A stretch of 64,000 nucleotides of DNA from DASQEH01 sp038237745 (GCA_038237745.1 JBBRYJ010000001.1:372001-436000); one strand, 5' to 3'. Positions 16,770 to 28,899 are shown, numbered from the stretch's first letter. Numbers and translations are program-made. The notes: a model not told the origin generated them from the sequence alone.

Positions 16770-17603
16770 TTATCTACGCTTGCCGGACTTGCGGCGTCGG
16801 ACGATCATCTGGTCACTGGCCTTGCGCTTCCGGGTGCGGCCTTCGGGCTGTCCCCACGGCGTCACCGGGTGACGACCACCGGAGGTCTTGCCCTCACCAC
16901 CGCCGTGCGGGTGGTCGATCGGGTTCATGGCGACACCGCGGACGGTCGGCCGCTTGCCCTTCCACCGCATCCGTCCGGCCTTGCCCCAGTTGATGTTGGA
17001 CTGCTCGGCGTTGCCGACGGCCCCGACAGACGCACGGCAGCGCACGTCGACGTAGCGGACCTCGCCCGACGGCATCCTCAGCTGTGCCCGAGTGCCCTCG
17101 CGGGCGACGAGCTGCACGGATGCGCCAGCAGAGCGGGCGATCTTGGCGCCCCCTCCGGGACGGAGCTCGATCGCGTGGACGGTGGTGCCGACGGGGATGT
17201 TGCGCAGCGGCAGGTTGTTACCCGGCTTGATGTCTGCCCTGGCGCCGTTCTCCACATGCATTCCCTGGGTGAGGCCGTTGGGGGCGATGATGTAGCGCTT
17301 CTCCCCGTCGGCGTAGTGCAGGAGTGCGATGCGGGCGGTGCGGTTGGGGTCGTACTCGATCTCGGCGACCCTGGCCGGTACGCCGTCCTTGTCGTAGCGA
17401 CGGAAGTCGATGATGCGGTAGGCACGCTTGTGCCCACCGCCCTGGTGGCGCGTCGTGATGCGGCCCTGGTTGTTGCGACCGCCGTTCTTCGGCAGCGGCA
17501 CGACGAGGGACTTCTCCGGGGTCGAGCGCGTGACCTCGACGAAGTCGGCGACGCTCGAGCCGCGACGGCCCGGTGTCGTCGGCTTGTACTTGCGGATACC
17601 CAT
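16770..17603 (-). CDS. rplB: 50S ribosomal protein uL2
   Basis: 277 residues. The N-terminal MGIRKYKPTTPGRRGSSVAD, the RNA-binding core and the C-terminal MNPIDHPHGGGEGKTSGGRH, with the conserved histidine near the peptidyl transferase centre, are intact. It lies 12 nt upstream of rpsS. Confidence 0.98.
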   Translation of the reverse strand: MGIRKYKPTTPGRRGSSVADFVEVTRSTPEKSLVVPLPKNGGRNNQGRITTRHQGGGHKRAYRIIDFRRYDKDGVPARVAEIEYDPNRTARIALLHYADGEKRYIIAPNGLTQGMHVENGARADIKPGNNLPLRNIPVGTTVHAIELRPGGGAKIARSAGASVQLVAREGTRAQLRMPSGEVRYVDVRCRASVGAVGNAEQSNINWGKAGRMRWKGKRPTVRGVAMNPIDHPHGGGEGKTSGGRHPVTPWGQPEGRTRKRKASDQMIVRRRKSGKRR

Positions 17604-17632
17604 GAGTTCTCAGTCCTCCTCGTCCGGCCCGG

Positions 17633-17938
17633 TCAGGAGACCGGACCCCCGAAGATGTCGATGCGCTGACCGGGGGCGACGCTCACGATGGCTCTCTTGG
17701 TGTCAGGGCGGCTTCCCCAGCCGGAGCGGGTACGCCTGCGCTTGCCTGTGCGGTTGAGTGTGTTGACGCTGGTGACCTTGACGTTGAACACCTTCTCGAC
17801 GGCGATCTTGATCTCGGTCTTGTTGGAGTCGGGTCGGACCAGGAAGGTGTACTTGTTCTGGTCGAGGAGCGCGTACGACTTCTCACTCACCACGGGCGAC
17901 ACCAGGACGTCGCGGTGGTCCTTGTACAGGTTGCTCAC
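17633..17938 (-). CDS. rplW: 50S ribosomal protein uL23
   Basis: 101 residues, with KDHRDVLVSPVVSEKSYALL and YTFLVRPDSNKTEIKIAVEK. It lies at the tunnel exit and is the trigger factor and SRP docking site. It overlaps rplD by ATGA. Confidence 0.96.
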   Translation of the reverse strand: MSNLYKDHRDVLVSPVVSEKSYALLDQNKYTFLVRPDSNKTEIKIAVEKVFNVKVTSVNTLNRTGKRRRTRSGWGSRPDTKRAIVSVAPGQRIDIFGGPVS

Positions 17939-18696
17939 TCGCCGGCCTCCTCGATACGGGTTGATCCGCCGGCATCAGGGCCGTCGGTCTCAGCGGCTGT
18001 CTCTGCGGCTGTCTCTGCGTCGGTGGGCTCCGGCACTGTCTCGGAGCTGACCTCGGCTGTCCGCTCGGAGGCGGTCCGGCCAGCGACGAAGGTGTCATAG
18101 GCCGGCTTCAGGAACACGATGTCGTCGCTCACCAACACGTCGTAGGTGTTGAGCTGGTCGACGTTGAGGACGTGGACGGTATCGGCGTTTCGCAGGCTCA
18201 GCCAGGTAAGGTCGTCGCCTCGGTCGAGGACCACCAGGGTCCGGGGGCGCTGGGTGATCTTGGCGAGCGCGGCGATCGCCGACTTCGTCGATGCCTTGTC
18301 GCCGTCGACGAGTGCCTCGACCACATGCACCCGGCCGTCACGCGCACGGTCGGAGAGGGCTCCACGCAAGGCTGCGGCCTTCATCTTCTTCGGCGTTCGC
18401 TGCACGTAGTCGTGCGGGGTCGGGCCGTGCACGATCCCGCCGCCGGCGAACTGTGGCGCCCGGATCGACCCCTGGCGGGCGCGTCCAGTGCCCTTCTGGC
18501 GGTACGGCTTGCGACCGCCACCGGCGACCTCGCCGCGCGACTTGGTGGAGTGGGTTCCCTGGCGCGCTGCTGCCTGCTGCGCGACGACGACCTGATGGAT
18601 CAGGGGGATGTTGACCTGGACGTCGAAGATGTCGGCGGGGAGCTCTATGGTTCCGGACTTCTCACCAGCCGCGTCGAGCACGTCGATGGTGGTCAC
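17935..18696 (-). CDS. rplD: 50S ribosomal protein uL4 with an acidic repeat-bearing tail
   Basis: 253 residues from a GTG start at 18696 that overlaps the rplC stop by GTGA. The core has GGGRKPYRQKGTGRARQGSI, the tunnel-reaching loop. In E. coli L4 also represses the S10 operon. Residues from about 206 on are a Glu/Thr/Ala tail containing AETAAETAAET, encoded by a 12-nt tandem repeat. Ordinary L4 is about 205-220 residues. Confidence 0.96.
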   Translation of the reverse strand: MTTIDVLDAAGEKSGTIELPADIFDVQVNIPLIHQVVVAQQAAARQGTHSTKSRGEVAGGGRKPYRQKGTGRARQGSIRAPQFAGGGIVHGPTPHDYVQRTPKKMKAAALRGALSDRARDGRVHVVEALVDGDKASTKSAIAALAKITQRPRTLVVLDRGDDLTWLSLRNADTVHVLNVDQLNTYDVLVSDDIVFLKPAYDTFVAGRTASERTAEVSSETVPEPTDAETAAETAAETDGPDAGGSTRIEEAGE

Positions 18697-19355
18697 TGCT
18701 CGGCTCCCTTCGCCTTCGCGGCGCTCCGCACGATGACGACCGTGCCGCGCGCACCAGGGACAGCGCCCTTGATGAGGATGAGGCCCCGGTCGGTGTCGAT
18801 GGCGTGCACTGTCAGGTTCTGGACGGTCACGGTCTCCACACCCATCCGCCCCGGCATCCGCATCCCCTTGAAGACCCGCCCCGGCGTGGCGCACCCGCCG
18901 ATGGACCCGGGCTTGCGGTGGTTGCGGTGCGAGCCGTGGGAGGCGCTGACCCCGTGGAACCCGTGTCGCTTCATGACGCCTGCGAAGCCCTTGCCCTTGC
19001 TCGTCCCGGTGACATCGATCTTCTCGCCTGCGGTGAACAGGTCGGCGTTGAGCTCCTGGCCCAGCGAGTAGCTGGCTGCGTCCGCGGTGCGGATCTCCAC
19101 GAGGTGTCGGCGCGGCGTGACGCCTGCCTTCTCGAAGTGACCGACGAGAGGCTTGGTCACCCTGGACGCCTTGACCTCGCCGAAGCCGAGCTGAACCGCG
19201 GCGTAGCCGTCGGTGCCCGCGTCGCGCACCTGGGTCACGACGTTCGACGCAGCGGAGACGACCGTCACCGGCACGACGCGGTTGTTCTCGTCCCAGAGCT
19301 GGGTCATGCCGAGCTTCGTGCCCAGCAGCCCGCGAACGTTTCGTACAGCACTCAT
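18693..19355 (-). CDS. rplC: 50S ribosomal protein uL3
   Basis: 220 residues from the ATG at 19355 (MSAVRNVRGLLGTKLGMTQL). The loop containing GFAGVMKRHGFHGVSASHGS, near the peptidyl transferase centre, is intact. It lies 13 nt after rpsJ. Confidence 0.97.
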   Translation of the reverse strand: MSAVRNVRGLLGTKLGMTQLWDENNRVVPVTVVSAASNVVTQVRDAGTDGYAAVQLGFGEVKASRVTKPLVGHFEKAGVTPRRHLVEIRTADAASYSLGQELNADLFTAGEKIDVTGTSKGKGFAGVMKRHGFHGVSASHGSHRNHRKPGSIGGCATPGRVFKGMRMPGRMGVETVTVQNLTVHAIDTDRGLILIKGAVPGARGTVVIVRSAAKAKGAEQ

Positions 19356-19368
19356 GGGTCTCGGCGTC

Positions 19369-19677
19369 CTAGAGCTTGATCTCGATGTCGACGCCGGCCG
19401 GAAGCTCGAGACGCATGAGCGAGTCGACAGTCTTCGGCGTCGGGTCAATGATGTCGATGAGGCGCTTGTGTGTGCGCATCTCGAAGTGCTCGCGGCTGTC
19501 CTTGTACTTGTGGGGCGACCGGATCACGCAGAACACGTTCTTCTCCGTCGGAAGCGGCACCGGGCCTGCGACCTTGGCGCCAGTGCGCGTCACCGTGTCG
19601 ACGATCTTGCGCGCCGACGAGTCGATGACCTCATGGTCGTAGGCCTTGAGCCGGATGCGGATCTTTTGTCCCGCCAT
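19369..19677 (-). CDS. rpsJ: 30S ribosomal protein uS10 / NusE
   Basis: 102 residues. MAGQKIRIRLKAYDHEVIDS and EHFEMRTHKRLIDIIDPTPK are diagnostic. It is part of the 30S head and, as NusE, pairs with NusB/NusG in antitermination. It is first in the S10 block and is preceded by a 386-nt untranslated region. Confidence 0.97.
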   Translation of the reverse strand: MAGQKIRIRLKAYDHEVIDSSARKIVDTVTRTGAKVAGPVPLPTEKNVFCVIRSPHKYKDSREHFEMRTHKRLIDIIDPTPKTVDSLMRLELPAGVDIEIKL

Positions 19678-20063
19678 GCTCTCGCTTCGTCCTTTTCACT
19701 CGAACTGCAGATGCGTGCTGGTCCCCCGGAGCGGGAACGAGCCCAAGCCGTCTCGCCGACCCCCGAGGTCGGGTGTGTCTCGTCTCTTGGACGTGCCACA
19801 CCGTTCGCCGAAGGCCGATGACGAGCGAGGTTTGCGCCACCCCCGACTTCCGCGCGCGGTGTCGGGTCGGCGGGGTCTCCGGTGCGGCGGGCCGGACCTG
19901 TGCTGCCGTGGTGACGCCTGCACACCACGCGCGAACTGGACTCGGCTCACCCCGGCGATCCGCCTGAGCAACCCCGATAGTCTGCCAGATGCCCCGCGCC
20001 CTGCCAAATCAGGCAGGTCCTTCAAGCGTCGGCTCTCATCCCTGGAGGGCTTGCGGTTCTGCC
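19678..20063 (-). promoter_or_regulatory. rpsJ upstream region: candidate promoter and long structured leader
   Basis: No gene is visible in these 386 nt. A candidate promoter is TTGGCA (20002-20007), 19 nt, GACTAT (19977-19982), which would give a leader of about 290 nt. The leader is rich in G/C hairpins. At 19758-19781 it holds an element that recurs upstream of rpsL. A hairpin CCTGCC/GGCAGG near 20000-20018 could end the NUDIX transcript. L4-type autoregulation is possible, but no known fold was recognised. Confidence 0.45.
19758..19781 (-). promoter_or_regulatory. Leader element shared with rpsL (copy A)
   Basis: On the RNA strand it reads GAGACAC-A-CCCGACC, TC, then GGGGGTC. It is 21/24 identical to 29336-29359. 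It folds as CCGACC / GGTCGG with a 5-nt loop and lies 81 nt upstream of the rpsJ start. Confidence 0.55.
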
Positions 20064-20558
20064 CTATCCGGGCTCGAGCGTTCTCGGTTGGATCATCACC
20101 GGTTGGAGGTCCGGACGGAGTGCCCACGCGATCCGGTCCCGATCCTGGGACCTGAGGTCTGGAAGCCGGCCGAGGTCGAACCAGACGACCTCAAGATTCT
20201 CGTCATCCGCCGCCCGCGCGGAGCCGGCGACGTATCGGCAGCGGAATGCCAGATCGAGGTACTGACACTGGTCGCCGTTCGGGAGGGTGGTGATCTCGGG
20301 CTCGGAGACGATGCTCGTCAGTCGCTCCACGAGTGCCACCACCGCCGTCTCCTCGAGGATCTCTCGCTCGATGGCGACCGCCGGCTGCTCGCCGGGCTCC
20401 AAGATCCCACTTACGACCGACCACCGGAGGTCATCGCCGCGCTGGGTCAGCAGCACCCGGTTGTCGGCGTCGAGGACCACCCCCGATACTCCCGTGAGCC
20501 AGAGCCGGTCATGGCCCACCTTCTCGCGAAGTCGCAGGACGAACGGCGGGACCGGCAT
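20064..20558 (-). CDS. NUDIX hydrolase
   Basis: 164 residues. The Nudix box is GILEPGEQPAVAIEREILEE, followed by TAVVAL: the G-x5-E-x7-REUxEE part fits, but the usual following glycine is alanine. Such enzymes hydrolyse nucleoside diphosphates linked to another moiety, and the substrate cannot be inferred. The N-terminal RLWLTGVSGVVLDADNRVLL and the C-terminal DDENLEVVWFDLGRLPDL resemble the MutT-like/ADP-ribose group. The start was set at the ATG at 20558; an in-frame start 14 codons upstream is possible. It lies 54 nt after the ABC transporter pair. Confidence 0.85.
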   Translation of the reverse strand: MPVPPFVLRLREKVGHDRLWLTGVSGVVLDADNRVLLTQRGDDLRWSVVSGILEPGEQPAVAIEREILEETAVVALVERLTSIVSEPEITTLPNGDQCQYLDLAFRCRYVAGSARAADDENLEVVWFDLGRLPDLRSQDRDRIAWALRPDLQPVMIQPRTLEPG

Positions 20559-20612
20559 AGGGGCAACCCTAGAGGGGCCTCGACGGCAGTGCCCCTTCAC
20601 ACAGCGGTGCGG

Positions 20613-22523
20613 TCAGGCGACGGCTCCGGCGAACTGGGCTGCGTACAGCCGGTCGTAGGCGCCGCCCGCGCTGACGAGTGAGACATGCGTGCCCTGCTCC
20701 ACGATGTGCCCGTGGTCCATCACGACGATGCGGTCGGCATTTCGGATGGTGGAGAGCCGGTGGGCTATCACGAAGCTCGTGCGGCCCACCCGCAGCTCTT
20801 CCATCGCTTGCTGTACGAGGGACTCCGTGCGCGTGTCGACCGAGCTGGTCGCCTCGTCCAGCACGAGGATGGCCGGGTCGGCCAGGAATGCACGCGCGAT
20901 CGTGAGCAGCTGTCGCTGACCGGCGCTGACATTGCTGCCCTCGTCCTCGATCACCGTGTCGTAGCCGTCGGGAAGAGTACGGACGAAGTGGTCCACGTAG
21001 GCCGCTCCGGCTGCGCGGACGACCGCGTCGTCGTCGGCAGCCTCGGCGCCGTACGCGATGTTGTCGCGGATCGTTCCACCGAAGAGCCAGGTGTCTTGAA
21101 GGACAACGCCGAAGTGGTCACGCAGGACCGGGCGGGCCATGTGGGAGATGTCGACACCGTCGAGAGTGATCCGGCCACCGTCCACCTCGTAGAAACGCAG
21201 CAGCAGATTGGTGAGCGTCGTCTTACCGGCACCGGTCTCGCCCACGATGGCGACAGTCTGACCGGGCTCGGCGACCAGGTCCAGGTGCTCGATCAACGGT
21301 TCGTCGCGCTTGTAGGCGAACGACACGTCCTCGAAGGCCACCCGACCACGCACCGGTGCGCCGGGCCGGGCCGAGATGGTGTCGGCGGCTTCCTCGTCCT
21401 CGTCGAGAAGCTCGAAGACCCGCTCCGCCGACGCGACACCGGACTGCAGCAGGTTCAGCATCGACGCCACCTGCGTAAGCGGCTGGGTGAACTGGCGGGA
21501 GTACTGGATGAACGCCTGGACGTCGCCGATGCTCATGGTTCCCGACCCCACCCGGATCGCTCCGATCACGGCTACGGCGACATAGTTCAGGTTCGAGATG
21601 AACATCATCGTGGGCTGGATGATCCCCGAGATGAACTGTGCTTTGAAGCTCGCCTCGTACAGCGCCTCGTTGTGCGCGTCGAATGTCCGCCTGGCCTCCG
21701 CCTGCCGCCCGAACACCTTGACGACCTCGTGGCCGGTGAAGACCTCCTCGATGTGGCCGTTGAGCCGCCCTGTCGAGGCCCACTGCGTCACGAACTGGGG
21801 TTGCGACCGCCTGGCGATGGCTCGGGCCAGCAGCGCGGCCACCGGCACGGTCACCAGCGCGACCACCGCGAGCAGGGGCGAGATCACCACCATCATGGCC
21901 AGCACCCCGACGACGGTCAGCACCGATGTCAGGAGCTGGCTCAGCGTCTGCTGAAGCGACTGGGCGATGTTGTCCACGTCGTTGGTGACCCGGGAGAGCA
22001 CCTCGCCGTGTGGGCGCCCGTCGAAGTAGGCGAGCGGGAGCCTCGACAGCTTGTCTTCTGCCTCTTGGCGCAGCTGCGCGACGGTGTGCTGAACGACGAC
22101 AGTCGTCAGCCTGCCCTGGGACAGCATGAAGAGGCTCGAGGCGACGTAGACGACGAGTGCCAGGACGAGCACCCAGCCGAGGGACCGGAAGTCGATGCCC
22201 TGCCCGGGATGTAGATCCAGCGCCTGGACCATGCTCGCGACTCGTTCGTCGCCCTGTAAGCGTAGACCGGCAACCGCCTCAGCCTTGCTGGTGCCCTCGG
22301 GAAGCCGGCTCGCGACGAAGCCGGTGAAGACGAGGTCGGTGGCGTGCCCGAGGATCTTGGGCCCTACCACGCTCAGGCCGACTGCGACGAGGCCCAGGAC
22401 TGCGATCATCGCAGTCAAGTGGCGCTCGCGACCAAGGTATGCCAGCAGTCTGCGAGCAGTCGTCCGGAAGCTCTTGGCCCGGGCTGGCGGGGCTCCCATA
22501 CCGAGAGGGTTGCGCCCGCTCAC
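20613..22523 (-). CDS. ABC exporter half-transporter with canonical nucleotide-binding domain
   Basis: 636 residues: six membrane spans (about residues 35-340) fused to an ATPase domain. Walker A is VGETGAGKTT (about 424), the signature NVSAGQRQ (about 527) and Walker B ILVLDEATSSVD with the catalytic Glu (about 551). The switch histidine is present in VIAHRLST. It overlaps the next upstream gene by GTGA, and together they look like a heterodimeric multidrug/lipid exporter of the TM287/288 or LmrCD kind. The substrate is unknown. Confidence 0.88.
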   Translation of the reverse strand: MSGRNPLGMGAPPARAKSFRTTARRLLAYLGRERHLTAMIAVLGLVAVGLSVVGPKILGHATDLVFTGFVASRLPEGTSKAEAVAGLRLQGDERVASMVQALDLHPGQGIDFRSLGWVLVLALVVYVASSLFMLSQGRLTTVVVQHTVAQLRQEAEDKLSRLPLAYFDGRPHGEVLSRVTNDVDNIAQSLQQTLSQLLTSVLTVVGVLAMMVVISPLLAVVALVTVPVAALLARAIARRSQPQFVTQWASTGRLNGHIEEVFTGHEVVKVFGRQAEARRTFDAHNEALYEASFKAQFISGIIQPTMMFISNLNYVAVAVIGAIRVGSGTMSIGDVQAFIQYSRQFTQPLTQVASMLNLLQSGVASAERVFELLDEDEEAADTISARPGAPVRGRVAFEDVSFAYKRDEPLIEHLDLVAEPGQTVAIVGETGAGKTTLTNLLLRFYEVDGGRITLDGVDISHMARPVLRDHFGVVLQDTWLFGGTIRDNIAYGAEAADDDAVVRAAGAAYVDHFVRTLPDGYDTVIEDEGSNVSAGQRQLLTIARAFLADPAILVLDEATSSVDTRTESLVQQAMEELRVGRTSFVIAHRLSTIRNADRIVVMDHGHIVEQGTHVSLVSAGGAYDRLYAAQFAGAVA

Positions 22524-24253
22524 GCGGCCTCCTCCTCACTGAGCTGGGAGAGCACGATCTCACGGTAAGTCGGACACGCGTCCATCAGCACCCCGTGCGT
22601 CCCGGTCCCGACGACATGACCGCGCTCCAGTACCACGATCCGCTCGGCGGTCCGGATCGTACTGACGCGCTGAGCGACGATGACAACCGCAGAATCGGCA
22701 GTGACTGGTCGCAGCGCCCTCCGTAACGCGGCGTCGGTGGCATAGTCCAACGCGGAGAACGAGTCGTCGAAGAGGTAGATCCTCGGTCGCTTGACAAGAG
22801 CCCGGGCGATTGCCAGCCGCTGCCTTTGGCCGCCCGAGACGTTGGTGCCTCCCTGCGCGATCGGCGCATCGAGACGCCCAGGCATCGCTTCGACGAACTC
22901 GCGGGCCTGGGCGATGTCGAGGGCCTCCCAGAGCGCGTCGGCGGCGGCGTTCGGGCGCCCATAACGAAGGTTGCTCGCCACCGAGCCGGTGAAGAGGTAC
23001 GGGCGCTGGGGAACGAGCCCGATGGCTGCCCAGACATGGTCTGGTGGGCGTTGCCGCAGGTCGACCCCGTCGATGGAGACCGCCCCGGCCGACACGTCGA
23101 AGAGGCGCGGAATCAGGCTCAGCAGGGTGGTCTTGCCGCTTCCCGTCGAGCCGATGATCCCGGTCGTCTCACCGGGGCGAGCCACCATGTCGACCGCGTA
23201 CAGAACGGGCTCTTCGGCTCCGGGGTAGGAGAAGCTGGCCTGGTGGATGTCCACTCGTCCGCTCTGGACGGGTTCAAGGATCGGATGTCGAGGGGCAACC
23301 ACGCTGGCAGGCGTGTCCAGCACCTCGCTGATCCGCTCGGCCGAGACCTCCGCGCGTGGGTACAGCATGAACATGAAGGTCGCCATCATGACCGCCATCA
23401 AGATCTGGATCAGATAGCTCTGGAATGCCGTCAGAGTGCCGACCTGAAGGTCTCCGCTTGCGATCCGGTGACCGCCGAACCAGGTGGCCGCGACGACCGA
23501 GACATTCATCACGAGCAGGACTAGCGGGAAGAACAGTGACATCAGGCGTCCGACGGCGATGGCAGCCCGCATGTTGTCATGGTTGGCGACTCCGAAGCGG
23601 TCCCGTTCGTAGCCCTCCTTGACGAACGCCCGGATCACCCGAATTCCCATCACCTGCTCACGGAAGACGCGGTTGATCGTGTCGATCCGAGCCTGCATCA
23701 ACCGGAAGAGTGGCCGCATCTCCCGCACGATCAGGCCGACGCCCACCGCCAGGGTCGGGACCACGATGACCAACAGCCACGACAGCTTCAAGTCCTGTCG
23801 CAGCGCCATCACGATCCCACCGATGCACATGATCGGGGCAGCGATCATGAACGTGAAGGTCATCAGCACGAGCATCTGCACCTGCTGGACATCGTTGGTG
23901 CTGCGGGTGATGAGCGTGGGGGCGCCGAAGGTCGCCACTTCACGGGCAGCGAACGTCTCCACCTTCGCGAACACGGCGGAACGAAGATCGCGGCCCAGGG
24001 CCATCGCCGTGCGCGCGCCGAAGTAGACAGCGGCAACAGCGCACAGCACCTGGACGACAGTGATCGCCAGCATGACTGCGCCGGTGCGGACGATGTAGCC
24101 GGTATCCCCGGTGACGACGCCACGGTCGATGATGTCGGCGTTCAGACCGGGCAGATACAGGTTGGCGAGGGTCTGGATGAACTGAAGCACGACGACGACG
24201 GCCATCGGTGCCTTGTACGGGCGCAGATACGTGCGCAGCAGTGCAATCAGCAT
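22520..24253 (-). CDS. ABC exporter half-transporter with degenerate ATPase site
   Basis: 577 residues, with six spans then an ATPase domain: Walker A IGSTGSGKTT (about 368), signature NVSGGQRQ (about 473), Walker B YLFDDSFSALD (about 498). The catalytic Glu after Walker B is Asp, and the switch histidine is Gln (VIVAQRVST). These are the known hallmarks of the non-hydrolysing site in heterodimeric exporters. The partner at 20613 keeps the canonical residues, so the pair should work as an asymmetric heterodimer. Confidence 0.88.
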   Translation of the reverse strand: MLIALLRTYLRPYKAPMAVVVVLQFIQTLANLYLPGLNADIIDRGVVTGDTGYIVRTGAVMLAITVVQVLCAVAAVYFGARTAMALGRDLRSAVFAKVETFAAREVATFGAPTLITRSTNDVQQVQMLVLMTFTFMIAAPIMCIGGIVMALRQDLKLSWLLVIVVPTLAVGVGLIVREMRPLFRLMQARIDTINRVFREQVMGIRVIRAFVKEGYERDRFGVANHDNMRAAIAVGRLMSLFFPLVLLVMNVSVVAATWFGGHRIASGDLQVGTLTAFQSYLIQILMAVMMATFMFMLYPRAEVSAERISEVLDTPASVVAPRHPILEPVQSGRVDIHQASFSYPGAEEPVLYAVDMVARPGETTGIIGSTGSGKTTLLSLIPRLFDVSAGAVSIDGVDLRQRPPDHVWAAIGLVPQRPYLFTGSVASNLRYGRPNAAADALWEALDIAQAREFVEAMPGRLDAPIAQGGTNVSGGQRQRLAIARALVKRPRIYLFDDSFSALDYATDAALRRALRPVTADSAVVIVAQRVSTIRTAERIVVLERGHVVGTGTHGVLMDACPTYREIVLSQLSEEEAA

Positions 24254-24338
24254 GGCCCTCCGGATCGCGCAGGGGAACCGTGAACCCGCGCCCTGGTCGA
24301 CGGTACTGTGCGGCTGCCCTTCGAACCACCGACAGCTG

Positions 24339-24863
24339 TCACGGCCGATCCCGCTCGTCGTCGGTCTCGTTGACTCGCGCCATCACAGGCAGCACGATCC
24401 ACAGCACCACGAAGGCGCCTGCCAGGACGCCAGAGACGACGAATGCACCCGTCCGGGGTATCAAGAAGTCCAGGACAAGAAGCATCGCCCCGACGATGGT
24501 CACGAAGAGCAGCGCAAGCCCTGCCGCAACGTATCGGTTGGCCGCGCGGATCAGGTCGTCCTTCATGCCACGCCGGAAGATGATGCGGTGGAAGGGTACG
24601 GGGCCGATGATGCACGCGGTCGCGAGCGCCGCCGACACGAGCGTCGCCAGGTAGACGTCTCGCTGGAAATCGGTGACCGACGTGAATCGCGACTGGAACG
24701 CCAGGCTGAGAAGGAAGGCGAACAGGATCTGCATGCCCGCCTGCAGCACGCGCATCTCTTGGAGCAGCTCGTTGTAGTTGCGGTCGAGCCGCTCCTCCTC
24801 CGTCTCACCGGGTCGGCGGTCGGTCCGCTTGGCCGACCGCAGGGCCTTGCGATCTCGAGCCAT
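24339..24863 (-). CDS. DUF6328-like membrane protein
   Basis: 174 residues from the ATG at 24863. The motif RLDRNYNELLQEMRVLQAGM followed by four hydrophobic spans (FAFLLSLAF near residue 48, LATLVSAALATACIIG, AAGLALLFVTIVGAMLLV, SGVLAGAFVVLWIVLP) resembles the actinobacterial DUF6328 family; its function is unknown. A longer GTG start at 24935 is in frame but falls inside the tuf terminator hairpin and was rejected. It is probably the first gene of the unit continuing into the ABC exporter 85 nt downstream. Confidence 0.65.
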   Translation of the reverse strand: MARDRKALRSAKRTDRRPGETEEERLDRNYNELLQEMRVLQAGMQILFAFLLSLAFQSRFTSVTDFQRDVYLATLVSAALATACIIGPVPFHRIIFRRGMKDDLIRAANRYVAAGLALLFVTIVGAMLLVLDFLIPRTGAFVVSGVLAGAFVVLWIVLPVMARVNETDDERDRP

Positions 24864-24895
24864 GAGGCGATTCAACCACCGGTCCCGGAGACCGA

Positions 24896-24935
24896 GTGAG
24901 GCCCCAGTCCGAGCTCTACCGGACCGGGGCCTCAC
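24896..24935 (-). terminator. Terminator hairpin after tuf
   Basis: The arms at 24896-24911 and 24920-24935 (GTGAGGCCCCGGTCCG and its near-perfect complement with one G-U pair) form a 16-bp stem with an 8-nt loop, 44 nt after the tuf stop. No U tract follows, as is usual in high-GC actinobacteria. Confidence 0.8.
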
Positions 24936-24979
24936 AAGGGTCGATGTGACCCCCGAAGAGGTCGGAAGGACCGCTGGAC

Positions 24980-26173
<1,194 letters not shown>

Positions 26174-26225
26174 TTGGACTTCCTCCTAGGTTGGAACGTT
26201 TCGTTACGCGGTACGCCGAGTGATG

Positions 26226-28328
<2,103 letters not shown>

Positions 28329-28428
28329 GGTTGGCACTTCTCTCACGGTCAGTTTCGGTGGGTGGGTGTGGTGCAACGAGAAGCAACACCGAGCCGGCCA
28401 GGTACATGCCTGACGGGTGTCGTCGCTC

Positions 28429-28899
28429 TCACCAGCGGTAGTGGGCGAACGCCTTGTTCGACTCTGCCATCTTGTGGGTGTCCTCGCGGCGCTTGACGGC
28501 GGCGCCCAGCCCGTTGGACGCGTCGAGCAGCTCGTTCATCAGACGCTCCGACATCGTCTTCTCGCGGCGGGCCTGGGAGTATCGGACCAGCCAGCGTAGA
28601 GCCAGCGTCGTGGAGCGCACTGCGCGAACTTCGACCGGAACCTGGTAGGTAGCCCCACCGACTCGTCGGGGGCGAACCTCGAGGGTCGGCTTCACGTTGT
28701 CCAGCGCCCGCTTGAGGGTCACCACAGGGTCGGTGCCGCTCTTGTCGCGGCAGCCTTCGAGCGCGGTGTGCACGATGCGCTCGGCCACCTGCTTCTTGCC
28801 GTCCACCAGAACCTTGTTGATGAGCTGCGTCACCAGCGGGCTGCCGTAGACCGGGTCGATCTCGATCGGCCGCCTGGCGGCAGGCCCCTTGCGTGGCAT
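28429..28899 (-). CDS. rpsG: 30S ribosomal protein uS7
   Basis: 156 residues, MPRKGPAARRPIEIDPVYGS to MAESNKAFAHYRW, the typical actinobacterial length. It initiates 30S head assembly. Its ATG shares one base with the rpsL stop (TGATG). Confidence 0.97.
   Translation of the reverse strand: MPRKGPAARRPIEIDPVYGSPLVTQLINKVLVDGKKQVAERIVHTALEGCRDKSGTDPVVTLKRALDNVKPTLEVRPRRVGGATYQVPVEVRAVRSTTLALRWLVRYSQARREKTMSERLMNELLDASNGLGAAVKRREDTHKMAESNKAFAHYRW

Noticed and set aside
17993..18016. 12-nt repeats in rplD as a CRISPR or satellite array.
   Set aside because: Only two copies, in frame, with no spacers.
20064..24863. The NUDIX/ABC/DUF6328 block as a recent mobile island.
   Set aside because: No transposase, integrase, direct repeats or tRNA junction, and the base and codon bias equals that of the neighbours.
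24864..24935. A longer GTG start for the DUF6328-like gene at 24935.
   Set aside because: The first codons would lie in the 16-bp terminator hairpin of tuf, and the extra residues are Arg/Pro-rich without family similarity.
28329..28376. An upstream ATG start for fusA.
   Set aside because: EF-G proteins begin at the GTG-encoded MAIDITTALGR; the extra 16 residues are not conserved-looking.
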